Source: Dichetophora obliterata
Lineage: Eukaryota; Arthropoda; Insecta; Diptera; Sciomyzidae
Direction: 5' to 3'
NCBI GenBank assembly: GCA_963920525.1
Contig: OY986436.1
Coordinates: 8,328,001 to 8,392,000 of the forward strand
Length of the DNA stretch: 64,000 nucleotides
The notes under the pieces are model-generated. The model searched no databases, had not been told where the DNA came from, and saw nothing but the letters and a program-made list of their open reading frames with translations. Made by a program: the position numbers and the translations under genes. Positions 23,969 to 33,532 of this stretch are shown piece by piece. Position 1 is the stretch's first letter; each line of letters starts with the position of its first letter.

Positions 23969-24539
23969 ATGGGAAAAAAAGAGCTCGACACCTTGTGAGA
24001 GGAAACTGATAAGGTATTCCTTCCAAAACAATGGAAACGTTGCCGAAGTAGCTAAATTTTGAGTGTCTCGCGAGCCAGGGTTTATAATGCCTTAGAATAT
24101 TTATTTCGAGAAACATCAAAGTTTTAATGATTTGCCACAAAATAATCCCCGAAAAACGACAACAACTGATGATAGCAAATTGATTAGGTTGAACAAATCT
24201 AACCCTTTTTTAACCTCCAGCGAATTAAGGGCTCAGATGGAAGCAGATTATAATGTTAAAATATCCTCGCAAACAGTTCGAAGGAGGTTAAAAGAAAATT
24301 CGTTAAATGGGCGAGTTGCACGGAGCAAACCAAATAAAAAAAAAAAAAAATTGCGAAGGAGACTTGAATTCGCAAAGAAACATTTTGGTAAAGAGCAAAA
24401 ATGTTGGGATCTTATTGTATGGAGCGACGAATCTAATTTAATGTCTTCGGAAACGATGGAAGACCGTATGTTAGGCGTCGTCCGTTGAAATAATTAGACC
24501 CAAGGTACACCAAAAAGACGATCAAGCATGGTGGCTCTT
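23969..24539 (+). pseudogene. Tc1-like transposase, N-terminal part (split by retrotransposon)
   Basis: The likely start is the ATG at 23969 (MGKKELDTL). The paired helix-turn-helix region is broken by stops and shifts (VSRARVYNALEYL near 24070). A clean frame then runs from 24132 and includes QTVRRRLKENSLNG and WSDESNLMS, the latter holding the first catalytic Asp of the DDE domain. The frame shifts again near 24488, but the sequence continues to KHGGS at 24524-24539, where the Loa-clade element is inserted. The rest of the gene resumes at 30316. Family: Tc1 (DD34E) cut-and-paste transposase. Defective through shifts and a lost catalytic residue in the second half. Confidence 0.85.
24527..24539. 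repeat. left 13-bp target site duplication of the Loa-clade element
   Basis: CATGGTGGCTCTT occurs here and identically at 30316-30328. Between the copies lies the retrotransposon. Removing one copy and the insert rebuilds the Tc1 codons for KHGGSFVMVWGC. Confidence 0.95.
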
Positions 24540-24994
24540 ACTCCGAGTAACAATCTTGACGCGATGTAGGGGCTTAAGTTGCAATGACACAATACCGCCG
24601 GTTGGAGTAGTTCCCCCCTGTAGGGCATAACCCTACAGCTCAGCAGAGCCTGCATCTTTTGTGAAGCGACAACTAAAAGTTACTCCCCCTTAATCCAGGG
24701 TGTCATGCGCACCGTGCCCATTGGATGGTTTGCAGTCAGGGGGTATACCGACTGTATTGGAACGGAGCCTTCATGATAACAGGCCGCCTCATGAAGTAAC
24801 TGTGGCCTTACCATGGTATGCGGGCTCTGGCATGGTTGACCACCCTTTCCCAGCCATAAAACATAGACTGCGACGCTTTTGTCCTCGGACACGAGCTACC
24901 GGTCGAATCCTAAATATGAGCACAAACAAAAAAAACAAAACACAACAAACAGGAAGACTTGCGGGGAGTCACCGCAAGCAGAGCAGCAGACCTC
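24540..24994 (+). promoter_or_regulatory. 5' leader of the retrotransposon, presumed internal promoter region
   Basis: Non-LTR elements of this group carry their promoter inside the transcribed 5' leader, so promoter activity is inferred from family knowledge. The leader includes GTAGGGGCTTAAGTTGCAAT and GGTTGGAGTAGTTCC. It also has an upstream ATG at 24916 in a different frame from ORF1, followed by an A-rich stretch. A one-base indel there would extend ORF1 upstream by about 26 codons. Confidence 0.5.
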
Positions 24995-26584
24995 ATGGAA
25001 CAGAGATTCCAAGAGGAAGGTCAACGGCAAGGCACCAAACCTAGGAGAAATCCTCCTCCGCCAGCCAGAACACAAGTCAATAGGACTGTACGCAGCAATG
25101 ATCAGGTGGAGCATAGAATCCATAATGATCACAGACACTGCAGCACACAGATGAGGAGGCACCCGTACGGCAAAGATCGAGTGGAGCATACCATCCACAG
25201 CGGTCAAAGGCCTAGTACCAGCCACCAAAGAAAAACTGCGAGCCCCAGGAGATCACATCCTGTAAAAATTCCCCCGGGAGAACACCGGGATGATACGACG
25301 TCGGCTCCAAAAAGTATCCCAATCTCGGAAACTGCGTCAACATCCAAGGATGCGGCACAGAAAAGGGAATCAGAAGAAGGGCAAAAACACAAGCCCTTCC
25401 ACAGTAGACGTCGCCGTGTCCACCTCCCTCAGCGCGGGGAGCCAGGAGGGCTAGACGACCCACTAAGAGTCGGCCTTAGTGGAGCAGGCGTAAGATGGTA
25501 TCTGCGCTATCTGGAACAGGGCATGGCACCCGAAGTAGCTCATGAAAGAGCGGTAGAGCATCGGGGTAAAGCACCGGTACCAGAGGCAACGAAGAGGAGC
25601 TGTAGCGAGATAACGCCTCCTCAACGTCCAGAGAGCAAGAAGGCCAGAATAGCTCCTGGAAGCAACAGTAGGTCAGTGCCAGGGGCTAAGGTACCCGAGC
25701 CAGAACCTCAGAAAAATAGAAAAAGCTATGCAAGCATAACTAAGGGCATCCAAATAGCGGTTCTGCCCAAAGAATACCCCCGGCAAATGCTAAGTCCGGA
25801 TGAGCTCTCGGAGCTAGAAGAAGCCATATTGAGCGAAGTAGTGAAGGGCTGGTCCACCAAGCTACAGTTTGAGGGAATTCACTTTCGTCCGGGCATGTTA
25901 CTGGTCGACTGTTCGAATCCCTCAACAGCAGAATGGCTGCGAGCAGCAGCACCAAAGCTCGAGCAATGGAAAGGGCTAGAACTTATGGCTTGCCTAGGGG
26001 AGGAGGTCCCAAAAGGGCATACCGTTAGAATGTTCTTGCCAAGAAGTTCAAGCACGGAGATCAATAGATCGATGGGACTAATTGCCGCCCAGAACGATGG
26101 TCTCAATACTAAGTATTGGAAGATATTGAGCTCCAAGGATGAGGGAAGTGGGCATATGCTCACGTTCTCGATAGATAGGGAGTCACTTGAGACTATCAAG
26201 TCAAGGGGCTCCACTATCAGCTTCCGCTTTGGAACCATTCCGGTGTTGGGCACAAAATCGCCACCAACCAAACCGGTCAAAGCAGCAACATCCACAGCTG
26301 CAGCGCCCACAGCTGTAACGTCAACAGTGGTATCGTCCACAGAAGCCACATCTGCGACTCCAAATGAAGGAAAAGACGCAACGCCACCAATACAACCAAC
26401 TGGTGAAGTTGTTACGGAGAAGTTCGCCTCCGTCTCGGTCATCACCGCAACACCTTCAATCGAAGATCAAGCAGAGGGCATGAACCTCGCCGCTCTCACG
26501 ATTGATGGTTGTAAAAGCGAACCTCCGACTGAGGTAGTAGCAACGCTGCCTGAAGAAGACCGGGGCAGCAGTCCAGTGCTATGA
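24995..26584 (+). CDS. Loa-clade retrotransposon ORF1 protein (DUF4780-like)
   Basis: This is the element's first protein, about 529 residues from the ATG at 24995. The open frame continues upstream to 24959 but only with a non-ATG start, and another ATG lies out of frame at 24916. ORF1 proteins of non-LTR elements bind element RNA and form the transport particle, so that role is inferred. The first 240 residues are basic and low-complexity, rich in Arg, Pro, Gln, Glu and His. Residues about 240-425 form a folded domain with MLLVDCSNPSTAEWLR, HTVRMFLP and LNTKYWKI, the pattern I associate with DUF4780 of insect retrotransposons. I see no CCHC zinc knuckles, unlike I-factor ORF1. The tail is Thr/Ala/Pro-rich. 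Its stop overlaps the ORF2 start as ATGA at 26581-26584. Confidence 0.88.
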   Translation: MEQRFQEEGQRQGTKPRRNPPPPARTQVNRTVRSNDQVEHRIHNDHRHCSTQMRRHPYGKDRVEHTIHSGQRPSTSHQRKTASPRRSHPVKIPPGEHRDDTTSAPKSIPISETASTSKDAAQKRESEEGQKHKPFHSRRRRVHLPQRGEPGGLDDPLRVGLSGAGVRWYLRYLEQGMAPEVAHERAVEHRGKAPVPEATKRSCSEITPPQRPESKKARIAPGSNSRSVPGAKVPEPEPQKNRKSYASITKGIQIAVLPKEYPRQMLSPDELSELEEAILSEVVKGWSTKLQFEGIHFRPGMLLVDCSNPSTAEWLRAAAPKLEQWKGLELMACLGEEVPKGHTVRMFLPRSSSTEINRSMGLIAAQNDGLNTKYWKILSSKDEGSGHMLTFSIDRESLETIKSRGSTISFRFGTIPVLGTKSPPTKPVKAATSTAAAPTAVTSTVVSSTEATSATPNEGKDATPPIQPTGEVVTEKFASVSVITATPSIEDQAEGMNLAALTIDGCKSEPPTEVVATLPEEDRGSSPVL

Positions 26585-29500
26585 CGATCGGCACAGTAAC
26601 CAGCACGAAATTTGCCCAAGTAAACCTCCACCATGCAAAAGCTGCTTCGGCAGTTATTGCTCGGAGGTTTACCACAGAACAACTGGGCTTCGTGCTGATC
26701 CAAGAACCCTGGTGCTACAGGGGAAAAGTAAGTGGCCTCTACTGCAAAGAGGGTCAGGTAACTTGGGACCAGAGAATAATCAATCCCAGAGCATGTATTC
26801 TAATGCAGAAAAATATTAATTATATTTGTCTTTCAGAATTTATGACGCGGGACCTTTCAGTTATCGAGACTCACATCGAAACTGATGGCAAGCACCGCGC
26901 CATACTGATCGCATCCGCTTACTTTCCTGGGGACGATGTCAACATTCCCCCAGCGGAGATAAAAAGACTCGTGGAGCATTGCAGGAAAGAGCACCTTCCA
27001 CTAATCATCGGCTGTGACGCCAACGCGCACCACACAATTTGGGGAAGCACCAACGTCAACACCAGAGGTGAGTACCTTGTAGAATTTCTTTTAAGTAGTA
27101 ATCTAGACTTCTTCAATGTGGGGGTAACACCTACCTTTGTAACTAGGGCTAGAGAAGAGGTCTTAGATCTCACCATAGGAAGCCCAGATGTGGGGGATAT
27201 GATTAGGGAATGGAGGGTATCAATGGAACCTTCAATGTCTGACCATAGAATAATAGAGTTTAGATTTGGGGCGAAATGTCAAGAGACAGAACCCAAAAGA
27301 AACCCAAGAAATACCAGATGGGACACATACACCAACAACCTGAAAGAAAACCTACAGAACGTAAAAGCTAGGAGTAGAATTAGTAACATCCTAGAACTTG
27401 AATGCTATGTAGAGCAAGTAAACAATGCAGTATATAATGCCTACAAATCTAGCTGTCCAACAGGGCACAAGGCAAGAACAAAACGTACTCCTTGGTGGAG
27501 CGCTGAGCTGACCAGACTCCGGAAGAAGGTGCGATGCAGCTTTAATGCCGCAAAGCGCAACGGAGAATGGCACAACTACACGGCGACTCTGACGGAGTAT
27601 AATAAAGAAATCAGGAAAGCCAAAAGACAGAGCTTTAGAACCTTCTGTGAAGACATTTCTTCCACGCCAGCAGCAGCCAGGATACACAAAGCAATGGCTA
27701 AAGGCAGAGTGGAGACAAAAATGTCACTTCTATTGCCAGACGGAAGCTATACGCTTAGAGAAGAGCAACGAGCCAGTCACCTTCTAGAAACTCATTTCCC
27801 GGGCAGTACACCGGTAACTGAGTATGAGACAGCAGACAGGCAGATCACTCCAAATCAAGAAGAATGGAAACTTGCAACGAGCATTTGTACTAAGGCTCGT
27901 CTAGATTGGGCACTCAGAACCTTTCAACCATTCAAATCAGCAGGTGTAGACGGCATCTTTCCTGCACTTCTACAAAAAGGTGCAGAAACTATATTGCCTC
28001 ACCTAGTCAAAATAACTAGAAGCAGCCTTGCGCTGGGCTATATCCCAAGGAAATGGAGAAGGGCGATAGTCACCTTCATACCAAAAGTAGGGAAAATAGA
28101 CTACACGCTACCAAAGTCGTTTAGACCCATTAGCCTTACCTCATTTGTACTTAAAACAATGGAAAAGGTAATAGATAACTATATAAGAACTGAGATTCTG
28201 GAGAAGGCACCAATGCACCCCTGTCAACACGCGTATAGGGCAGGCAGGTCTACAGAATCTGCTCTATACCAGTTGGCTAGCAACATCCAGTCAGCTTTCA
28301 AAAACAAAGAAACCGTACTCTGCGCCTTTCTAGACATAGAGGGAGCCTTTGATAATACTTCTCACGAGGCTGTGAAGAAGTCTTTACACAAAAAAGGAGT
28401 AAATGATACGCTCAGCAGATGGATATGCCAAATGCTTAGCACTAGAACTGCAGAAACAAAAGTGGGCAACACCACTATAAGAATCAAAACAACAAAAGGC
28501 TGCCCACAAGGCGGAGTCCTTTCTCCACTGCTGTGGAGTCTTGTTGTGGACGAATTATTAACGATGCTAACCGAGAATGGCATAAAATGTCAGGGTTACG
28601 CAGACGACATCGCCTTAATAGCGAGAGGGAAGTTCGAGGATACACTCTGTAACCTGATACAGAGAGGACTGTCAGTAACAAAGGAGTGGTGCAACACAGT
28701 GGGATTAAGTATCAACCCAGCGAAAACCACCATAGTACCTTTCACTAACAAAAGAAGCCTGCCAAACCTCCGAACAATGAGAATGGATGGCACTGAAATT
28801 CCCTTCAAAGGAGAAGTAAAGTATCTGGGACTTACACTAGATTCAAAGCTTCTCTGGAGAAGACATGCAGAGGTAACTATAAACAAAGCAACGCGAGCAC
28901 TCATGGTATGTAGGAGCCTGGCGGGGAAAAGCTGGGGTTGTAACCCAACAATTCTCCGCTGGATGTATACCATGATGGTGAGACCCATCCTCACCTATGG
29001 TGCAATAGCATGGGCTGAGAGAACCAAGCTAACCACAATGAGGAATATGCTAACAAGGGTGCAGAGACTGGCCTGTGTATGCATCACAGGGGCCATGAGA
29101 ACATGCCCTACAGCAGCACTAGAAGTAATTCTGGACCTAACACCCTTACACCTTGTCATAGAGGGAGTAGCCAAGCGAACTCTGTTGTGCATTGCAAAAG
29201 AGGGGACAGGTTCAGGTAAAACTATCAGCAGTAGAGAGAAGGAGGATATTGCAAAGCACACTCCCTACATCGATCTACCAAGAGACGATATAGTAAAAAG
29301 GTATAACTTCGAAAAACACTTCGGAATTAAGCTTAGTACCAAGAAAGAGTGGGACAGCGAGATGATATCGCAGGTCAAGAAACCACACAGTATAGCATGG
29401 TATACAGATGGGTCCAAGACATTGGAAGGTATAGGCGCAGGGGTGTACGGGCCAAGAACCAAGCACTTTGAACCTATGGGGACAACACCCAGTATCTTCC

Positions 29501-30225
29501 AAGCGGAGATCTTAGCAATACAGCTGTGTGCACAATTCAATCTGGACCGTAAATACAAAGGTCAGGATATAGTTGTGATGTCAGACAGCCAAGCAGCAAT
29601 CAAAGCATTAGTTTCCTGTGAGATATCATCGAGAATAACATGGGAATGCCTAACAAAACTCAACGAACTAGGCAAGAATAACACTGTTACTATACTTTGG
29701 GTCCCAGGACACAAAGGAATACAGGGTAACGAAGAAGCCGATGGACTAGCACGACAGGGTGCAGCCACAAAATTTATAGGGCCAGAACCATTCTGCGGAT
29801 TGGGCACACATTCTATAAAAGAAGAACTAAGAAGGGAGGAGAGGCATAAACGATCAAACCTTTGGAAAAGCCTCCCAAAGCTAAGACAATCCAAATTGCT
29901 CCTCAGAGATTTTAACACTCGGAGAGCAAAATTGTGCATAAGCTTAGGCAAACCGAATCTTAGAATTCTAACGGGGTTCCTTACAGGACACTGTAAACTC
30001 AAATACCACCTGATGAAATTGGGCATAGAGACCGATAGTAACTGCCGTTTCTGTGAAGAAGCAGAGGAGACTCCAATACACCTACTTACAAACTGCGACG
30101 CCGTGGCTCGCAGACGTAAACTAGCTTTGGGGAATTATGAGCTGAGTCTAGAGCAGGTTTCATCCCTTGAACCTAAGAATATTCTCAAATTCATTAGAGA
30201 AATAGGGCTGGATGAAATTCTGTAA
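26581..30225 (+). CDS. Loa-clade retrotransposon ORF2 polyprotein: endonuclease, reverse transcriptase, RNase H
   Basis: This 1,214-residue protein nicks target DNA, copies element RNA at the nick and removes the RNA strand. The APE-type endonuclease occupies residues 1 to about 230, with VNLHHAK, LIQEPW, DANAHHTIWGS and SDHRIIEF giving the expected N, E, D/N/H and D/H residues. Reverse transcriptase spans about 440-760, with Asp585 in FLDIEGAFDN, CPQGGVLSPLLW and the active YADD box at 673-676. RNase H follows: Asp943 in YTDGSK, Glu in IFQAEILAI near 974, Asp1002 in SDSQAA, and His1044 in VPGHKG with a final EEADGLAR. A CX2CX8HX4C motif lies at 1155-1172. No stop, shift or missing catalytic residue was found. 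The start ATG overlaps the ORF1 stop (ATGA), so translation probably depends on termination-reinitiation. Confidence 0.96.
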   Translation: MTIGTVTSTKFAQVNLHHAKAASAVIARRFTTEQLGFVLIQEPWCYRGKVSGLYCKEGQVTWDQRIINPRACILMQKNINYICLSEFMTRDLSVIETHIETDGKHRAILIASAYFPGDDVNIPPAEIKRLVEHCRKEHLPLIIGCDANAHHTIWGSTNVNTRGEYLVEFLLSSNLDFFNVGVTPTFVTRAREEVLDLTIGSPDVGDMIREWRVSMEPSMSDHRIIEFRFGAKCQETEPKRNPRNTRWDTYTNNLKENLQNVKARSRISNILELECYVEQVNNAVYNAYKSSCPTGHKARTKRTPWWSAELTRLRKKVRCSFNAAKRNGEWHNYTATLTEYNKEIRKAKRQSFRTFCEDISSTPAAARIHKAMAKGRVETKMSLLLPDGSYTLREEQRASHLLETHFPGSTPVTEYETADRQITPNQEEWKLATSICTKARLDWALRTFQPFKSAGVDGIFPALLQKGAETILPHLVKITRSSLALGYIPRKWRRAIVTFIPKVGKIDYTLPKSFRPISLTSFVLKTMEKVIDNYIRTEILEKAPMHPCQHAYRAGRSTESALYQLASNIQSAFKNKETVLCAFLDIEGAFDNTSHEAVKKSLHKKGVNDTLSRWICQMLSTRTAETKVGNTTIRIKTTKGCPQGGVLSPLLWSLVVDELLTMLTENGIKCQGYADDIALIARGKFEDTLCNLIQRGLSVTKEWCNTVGLSINPAKTTIVPFTNKRSLPNLRTMRMDGTEIPFKGEVKYLGLTLDSKLLWRRHAEVTINKATRALMVCRSLAGKSWGCNPTILRWMYTMMVRPILTYGAIAWAERTKLTTMRNMLTRVQRLACVCITGAMRTCPTAALEVILDLTPLHLVIEGVAKRTLLCIAKEGTGSGKTISSREKEDIAKHTPYIDLPRDDIVKRYNFEKHFGIKLSTKKEWDSEMISQVKKPHSIAWYTDGSKTLEGIGAGVYGPRTKHFEPMGTTPSIFQAEILAIQLCAQFNLDRKYKGQDIVVMSDSQAAIKALVSCEISSRITWECLTKLNELGKNNTVTILWVPGHKGIQGNEEADGLARQGAATKFIGPEPFCGLGTHSIKEELRREERHKRSNLWKSLPKLRQSKLLLRDFNTRRAKLCISLGKPNLRILTGFLTGHCKLKYHLMKLGIETDSNCRFCEEAEETPIHLLTNCDAVARRRKLALGNYELSLEQVSSLEPKNILKFIREIGLDEIL

Positions 30226-30315
30226 TCCGCAAACCCAGCGGAGCTTTGAGAAGGAGGTACAATAGATCTCATTTAGGTCGCAGTACGCATCTCCACCACA
30301 CAACATTAACATTAA
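30226..30315 (+). other. 3' untranslated tail of the Loa-clade element
   Basis: A short 90-bp tail ends in repeats of the hexamer type ATTAAC rather than poly-A, as in some I/Loa-group elements. No polyadenylation signal is obvious. Confidence 0.75.
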
Positions 30316-30328
30316 CATGGTGGCTCTT
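30316..30328. repeat. right 13-bp target site duplication of the Loa-clade element
   Basis: CATGGTGGCTCTT, identical to 24527-24539. Confidence 0.95.
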
Positions 30329-30776
30329 TCGTAATGGTTTGGGGTTGTTTCACTTCATCTGGCGTTGGTCCAATACAACAAATAAATGGAAAAATGACAG
30401 GTGAAATGTATAAGGGTATTTTGGCGGAGCATGTGGACGGAGACTACGTTGAAAATATGCCACTTGCTTGGATCTTCCAGCAAGACAACTACCCTAAAGA
30501 TTGCTCCCGAACAGTTACATCTTGGCTCGAGTCTAATCGTATCCAAGTCTTGGAATGGCCAGCTCAAAGCCCGGACCTAAACCCGATAAAGAACCTTTGG
30601 GCTATAATTAAAAGAAAGGTTTCAGCTCGAAAACCCAAAAATAGGACTGATCTGTGGGATATTATTCAACAGGAATGGTGCAAGATAGCTCCTGAGCAAT
30701 GTCGGACATTAGTATGCTCCGTGAGCAATAGATGTGCAGCAGCTATTCGCCAAAAAGGGTTCCCAACTAAATATTA
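30316..30776 (+). pseudogene. Tc1-like transposase, C-terminal part
   Basis: This continues the gene interrupted at 24539. It opens with the second copy of the duplicated target (30316-30328), then VMVWGCF, the second catalytic Asp in FQQDNYPKD, and the third-residue block SPDLNPIKNLW. It ends GFPTKY before a TAA at about 30775. The catalytic triad should be D, D, E with 34 residues between the last two. The spacing is right, but the Glu of the usual NPIENLW is Lys (AAG), which should abolish cutting. The 3' inverted repeat is missing: at about 30846 the sequence changes to another Tc1-like element on the opposite strand. Confidence 0.88.
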
Positions 30777-30845
30777 ATATCGTTGAGACATTTGGTAAAA
30801 ATAGAACACAAATTATAAAAAACATATGTGTATTATTTTAAATTC

Positions 30846-31407
30846 TTCCTAATTATATCCTACTCAGTTTTCGATTGCCTTTCGTGGATTTTTTTACTCC
30901 ATAATTAACACCGTTTTTTAAAAAATAGCGGACGACTGCTTCTGATCTTCCTAGTCTCCGCCCAATTTCCCGATTTGAATAACCCTCTTTATGGTACAGG
31001 TTGATTTGGACTTTTTCTGTGTCATTGAGGTATTTTCCCTTTGGCATTTTGATAAAATCTTAAAAAAATATCATTAAGAAAATATTTTTACATTTAAATT
31101 AAACAAAAATTACCAATTGTTAATTAAATACAAGCAAATACTTATTTCTTTAAACCACTAATATATTTTCGACCTCCTTATTCAGGTGCGTTTAAAGGAA
31201 TGTGTACTTGTTTTTAGTAAAATATTTAAACTGAACTGATTTATATAAAACAACAACAACGAAAACAGCTTTTTGCACTCAGTACAAATTTCCGTTAGTT
31301 TAGTGAACAATATGAGTTTGAATTTGTTTTGAATAATGCATTAATAAAAGAGAGAGAAGGTAGCAAATTTAAAATTAAGAGTGCGTTTATACGAATATGT
31401 GTCACTG
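30846..31407 (-). pseudogene. second Tc1-like element, 5' end only, with IR/DR end
   Basis: On the minus strand an ATG at 31047 opens a 64-residue frame with the N-terminal helix-turn-helix of Tc1 transposases: EKVQINLYHKEGYSNREIGR, RRLGRSEAVVRYFLK and KKSTKGNRKLS. It stops at the junction with the other Tc1 element, so the catalytic domain is lost. Upstream lies a long terminal segment with two related motifs, GTGCGTTTAAAGGAATGTGT (31196) and GTGCGTTTATACGAATATGT (31381), 185 bp apart. The outer end on the minus strand reads CAGTGACACATATTCG, next to TA at 31408-31409. Paired motifs of this kind are the IR/DR layout of many Tc1 elements. Confidence 0.82.
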
Positions 31408-31409
31408 TA

Positions 31410-31955
31410 TATTTTCTTTTTTAAAAATATGGGTTTAAGTAAAAAACATCTAAGCTAACAAAATATTTTGAATACTTAGAAAAATTTACAATAAGTGTGG
31501 TGTTTTTATGTAAATTTTTCTGAAAAACGTGAAAAATTCTCAAAACTGTATTTTATTTCGCCAAAACTAAAAGTTGAATAAAACAATAATTTAGCCAGTG
31601 TTTATAGGAAATTTTACTAGCTTAATTTTTACATATTATTTATTTGATTTATGTCGTTGGTTCTGAAGCTAGATGCTATTTAGTAGGACTAACTTTTCTT
31701 TTCTGTAAAAATAATTTATAACTGACCATGGACATTAATTAAAACACCAAAAAACTAAATTTTAAGAAAATTATCTTACTCTCTACTACTTCTTTTCACA
31801 ATATTTCTTTTTTCTTAAATCTGCTCTCTGAAATGAACCATTAAAAATAGCGAAGTGATTGCATATTTGCACCTATTTTTTCATTTCATAACTATTTAGT
31901 ATTATCATATCATATCATATTTGTTTTAACTTTGGTTAAAAAACAAATAAGAAAG
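31410..31955. other. no gene recognised
   Basis: AT-rich DNA between the second and third Tc1-like remnants. It may include the left end of the third, but I could not match an inverted partner. Confidence 0.45.
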
Positions 31956-31959
31956 TAAA

Positions 31960-32790
31960 ATGCCACGAGGTATGAAGTTGTCAGAAAGAAAAAAAAAATT
32001 CTTGGATTTTATTAAGCAGGCCTGAAAATTAGCTATATTTCAAGAAAAAGAAGCAGAATGAGGAAAGTTATTTATAATTTCCTCTCAAATTCGGAAGAAT
32101 ATGATAGTGATAGAATTTTACAAAAAGCTAGCAACTCAGCGCTTAGTTGCAGCCAACTTGCTACAATAACAACAAACATTTCTAAATTAACGGTTTGGAG
32201 AGTTCTGGATGTTGCACTGAAGATCTGTCGAAAAAAAAAATGAGAACAGCACCTAGATTACTTAAGCATCATGAAGTTTCCCGGCTTAATTTCGCTAAGC
32301 GAAATATGCAAACAAACTGGTCTCAGGTATTGACTGTACATAAATAACTCTTTGTCATAGACGGTTACAGACAATACTGGCGTGACTTAGAAAAGAACCA
32401 CATTTTTTTTCTCAGAGAAATTTCAGTGGCGGTTCGCTGATTGTATGGGGTGCGTTTTTAGCGGTTGGTGTGTTGGAGCTACAGGTTGTTTCATAAAAAA
32501 TGAAAAGCATGGATTACACCAAGGTGCTTCAATGTACTCTACTTCCATTTTTGAGGCTGAATGTTGGAAAAAACTACACATTCAACAAGATAATGCTTCT
32601 ATACTCTCCAGCAGAGAAACAATGCAATGGTTTCAAGTCAATAATATCTCGATTCTGGAAAGGCCAGCCTGCTCACCCAATAAAAAAAATCTGTGGCACA
32701 TTAACAAGAGAAGTTCTTGCAGAATACCGCCAGTAAAACTCAGTTCCAGAACTCAGAAATGCAATTTTTCATGCTTTTAAAGGTATTGAA
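31960..32790 (+). pseudogene. third Tc1-like transposase remnant
   Basis: The start ATG at 31960 gives MPRGMKLSERKK. After frameshifts, LTVWRVLDVALKI appears near 32190, PRLLKHHEVSRLNFAKRNMQ near 32255-32315, VIDGYRQYWRDL near 32355-32395, IQQDNAS near 32582-32600, and a damaged ERPACSPNKKNLWHI at about 32660-32705. Comparison with the family shows at least four shifts and the loss of the DLNPIEN core around the last catalytic residue. Its N-terminus differs from the two neighbouring Tc1 elements, so it is a separate family or subfamily. Dead. Confidence 0.8.
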
Positions 32791-33404
32791 GAAAATGTAA
32801 TAAAAAAAAGATACAGCTTCGATAGTATCGTAATTATAGACGTAGAATTCCTTTTATACAGTAATAGAGAAAAGTTCTGGTTTTTTTATTTATATTTTTC
32901 AAAACTTTTTTAAAGCATTTCATCTTCTAAATAAAAATTATTAAAAAAAATTTGTTGTTGTTGTCCATCTTCAAACTTAGCTGATCCAAATAGCACACAA
33001 TTAAATTCATGTAAAAATTTGTTTTGTTTTATATAAAGTTTTCGTTTGATATTTTTGGTGATGGCTTTGTTCTTGTTCTTGTTCATTTGTTTTGTTGGTT
33101 AAAACTAAATGTAATTCAAAGTTACGTTTAATTAATGGAAATTAATATGGGTAAATTTGAGTTGTTTATTTGTCCTGTAGTAAAGAGCATATACATATAT
33201 GAATATTTTAAAAGAATTTAAAATTAAAATTTTAGTTAAAAAAAAAATAAATTCTTAATATGGAAAAAATATAATGCATAATATAATTAATTCGAATTTA
33301 TTAAGGTATTTAAAAAATAAATGGAGTTTTTAAAGCACAATGAATGCTAAGTAACGCATGCGCAAATTTGCGTAGTAGTATACATACATACTGCCTCTGT
33401 AGCT
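32791..33404. other. AT-rich, no gene recognised
   Basis: Poly-A and poly-T runs with only short frames. A (TTG)n patch occurs at 32952-32961. Confidence 0.5.
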
Positions 33405-33532
33405 ACCCAGTGTGCCAAACGGATCTGTTACGAATCCGTAACGAACTCACTTTTTCGTAAATTTTGTCCGAAATGGATTGCGTTTCGCATCCGGAACGGA
33501 TCCTTTTTCGTATGAAATTCCTCTCTCCGTTA

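Larger units (their letters stand above)
24540..30315 (+). mobile_element. full-length Loa-clade non-LTR retrotransposon
   Basis: A 5.78-kb element with a perfect 13-bp target duplication, a 5' leader of about 450 bp, two overlapping ORFs and a short 3' tail ending in an ACATTA-type repeat (ACATTAACATTAA, 30303-30315). Domain order is ORF1 with a DUF4780-like domain, then ORF2 with APE-type endonuclease, reverse transcriptase, RNase H and a C-terminal CCHC motif. This order matches the Loa/I group of insect retrotransposons. It is markedly less AT-rich than its surroundings. Intact frames and identical duplications suggest a recent insertion, and it might be competent. Loa-clade placement rests on motif memory; the Loa/I group as a whole is safer. 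Confidence 0.93.

Noticed and set aside
25879..26445. 188-codon minus-strand frame
   Set aside because: Shadow of retrotransposon ORF1; the plus-strand protein is the real one.
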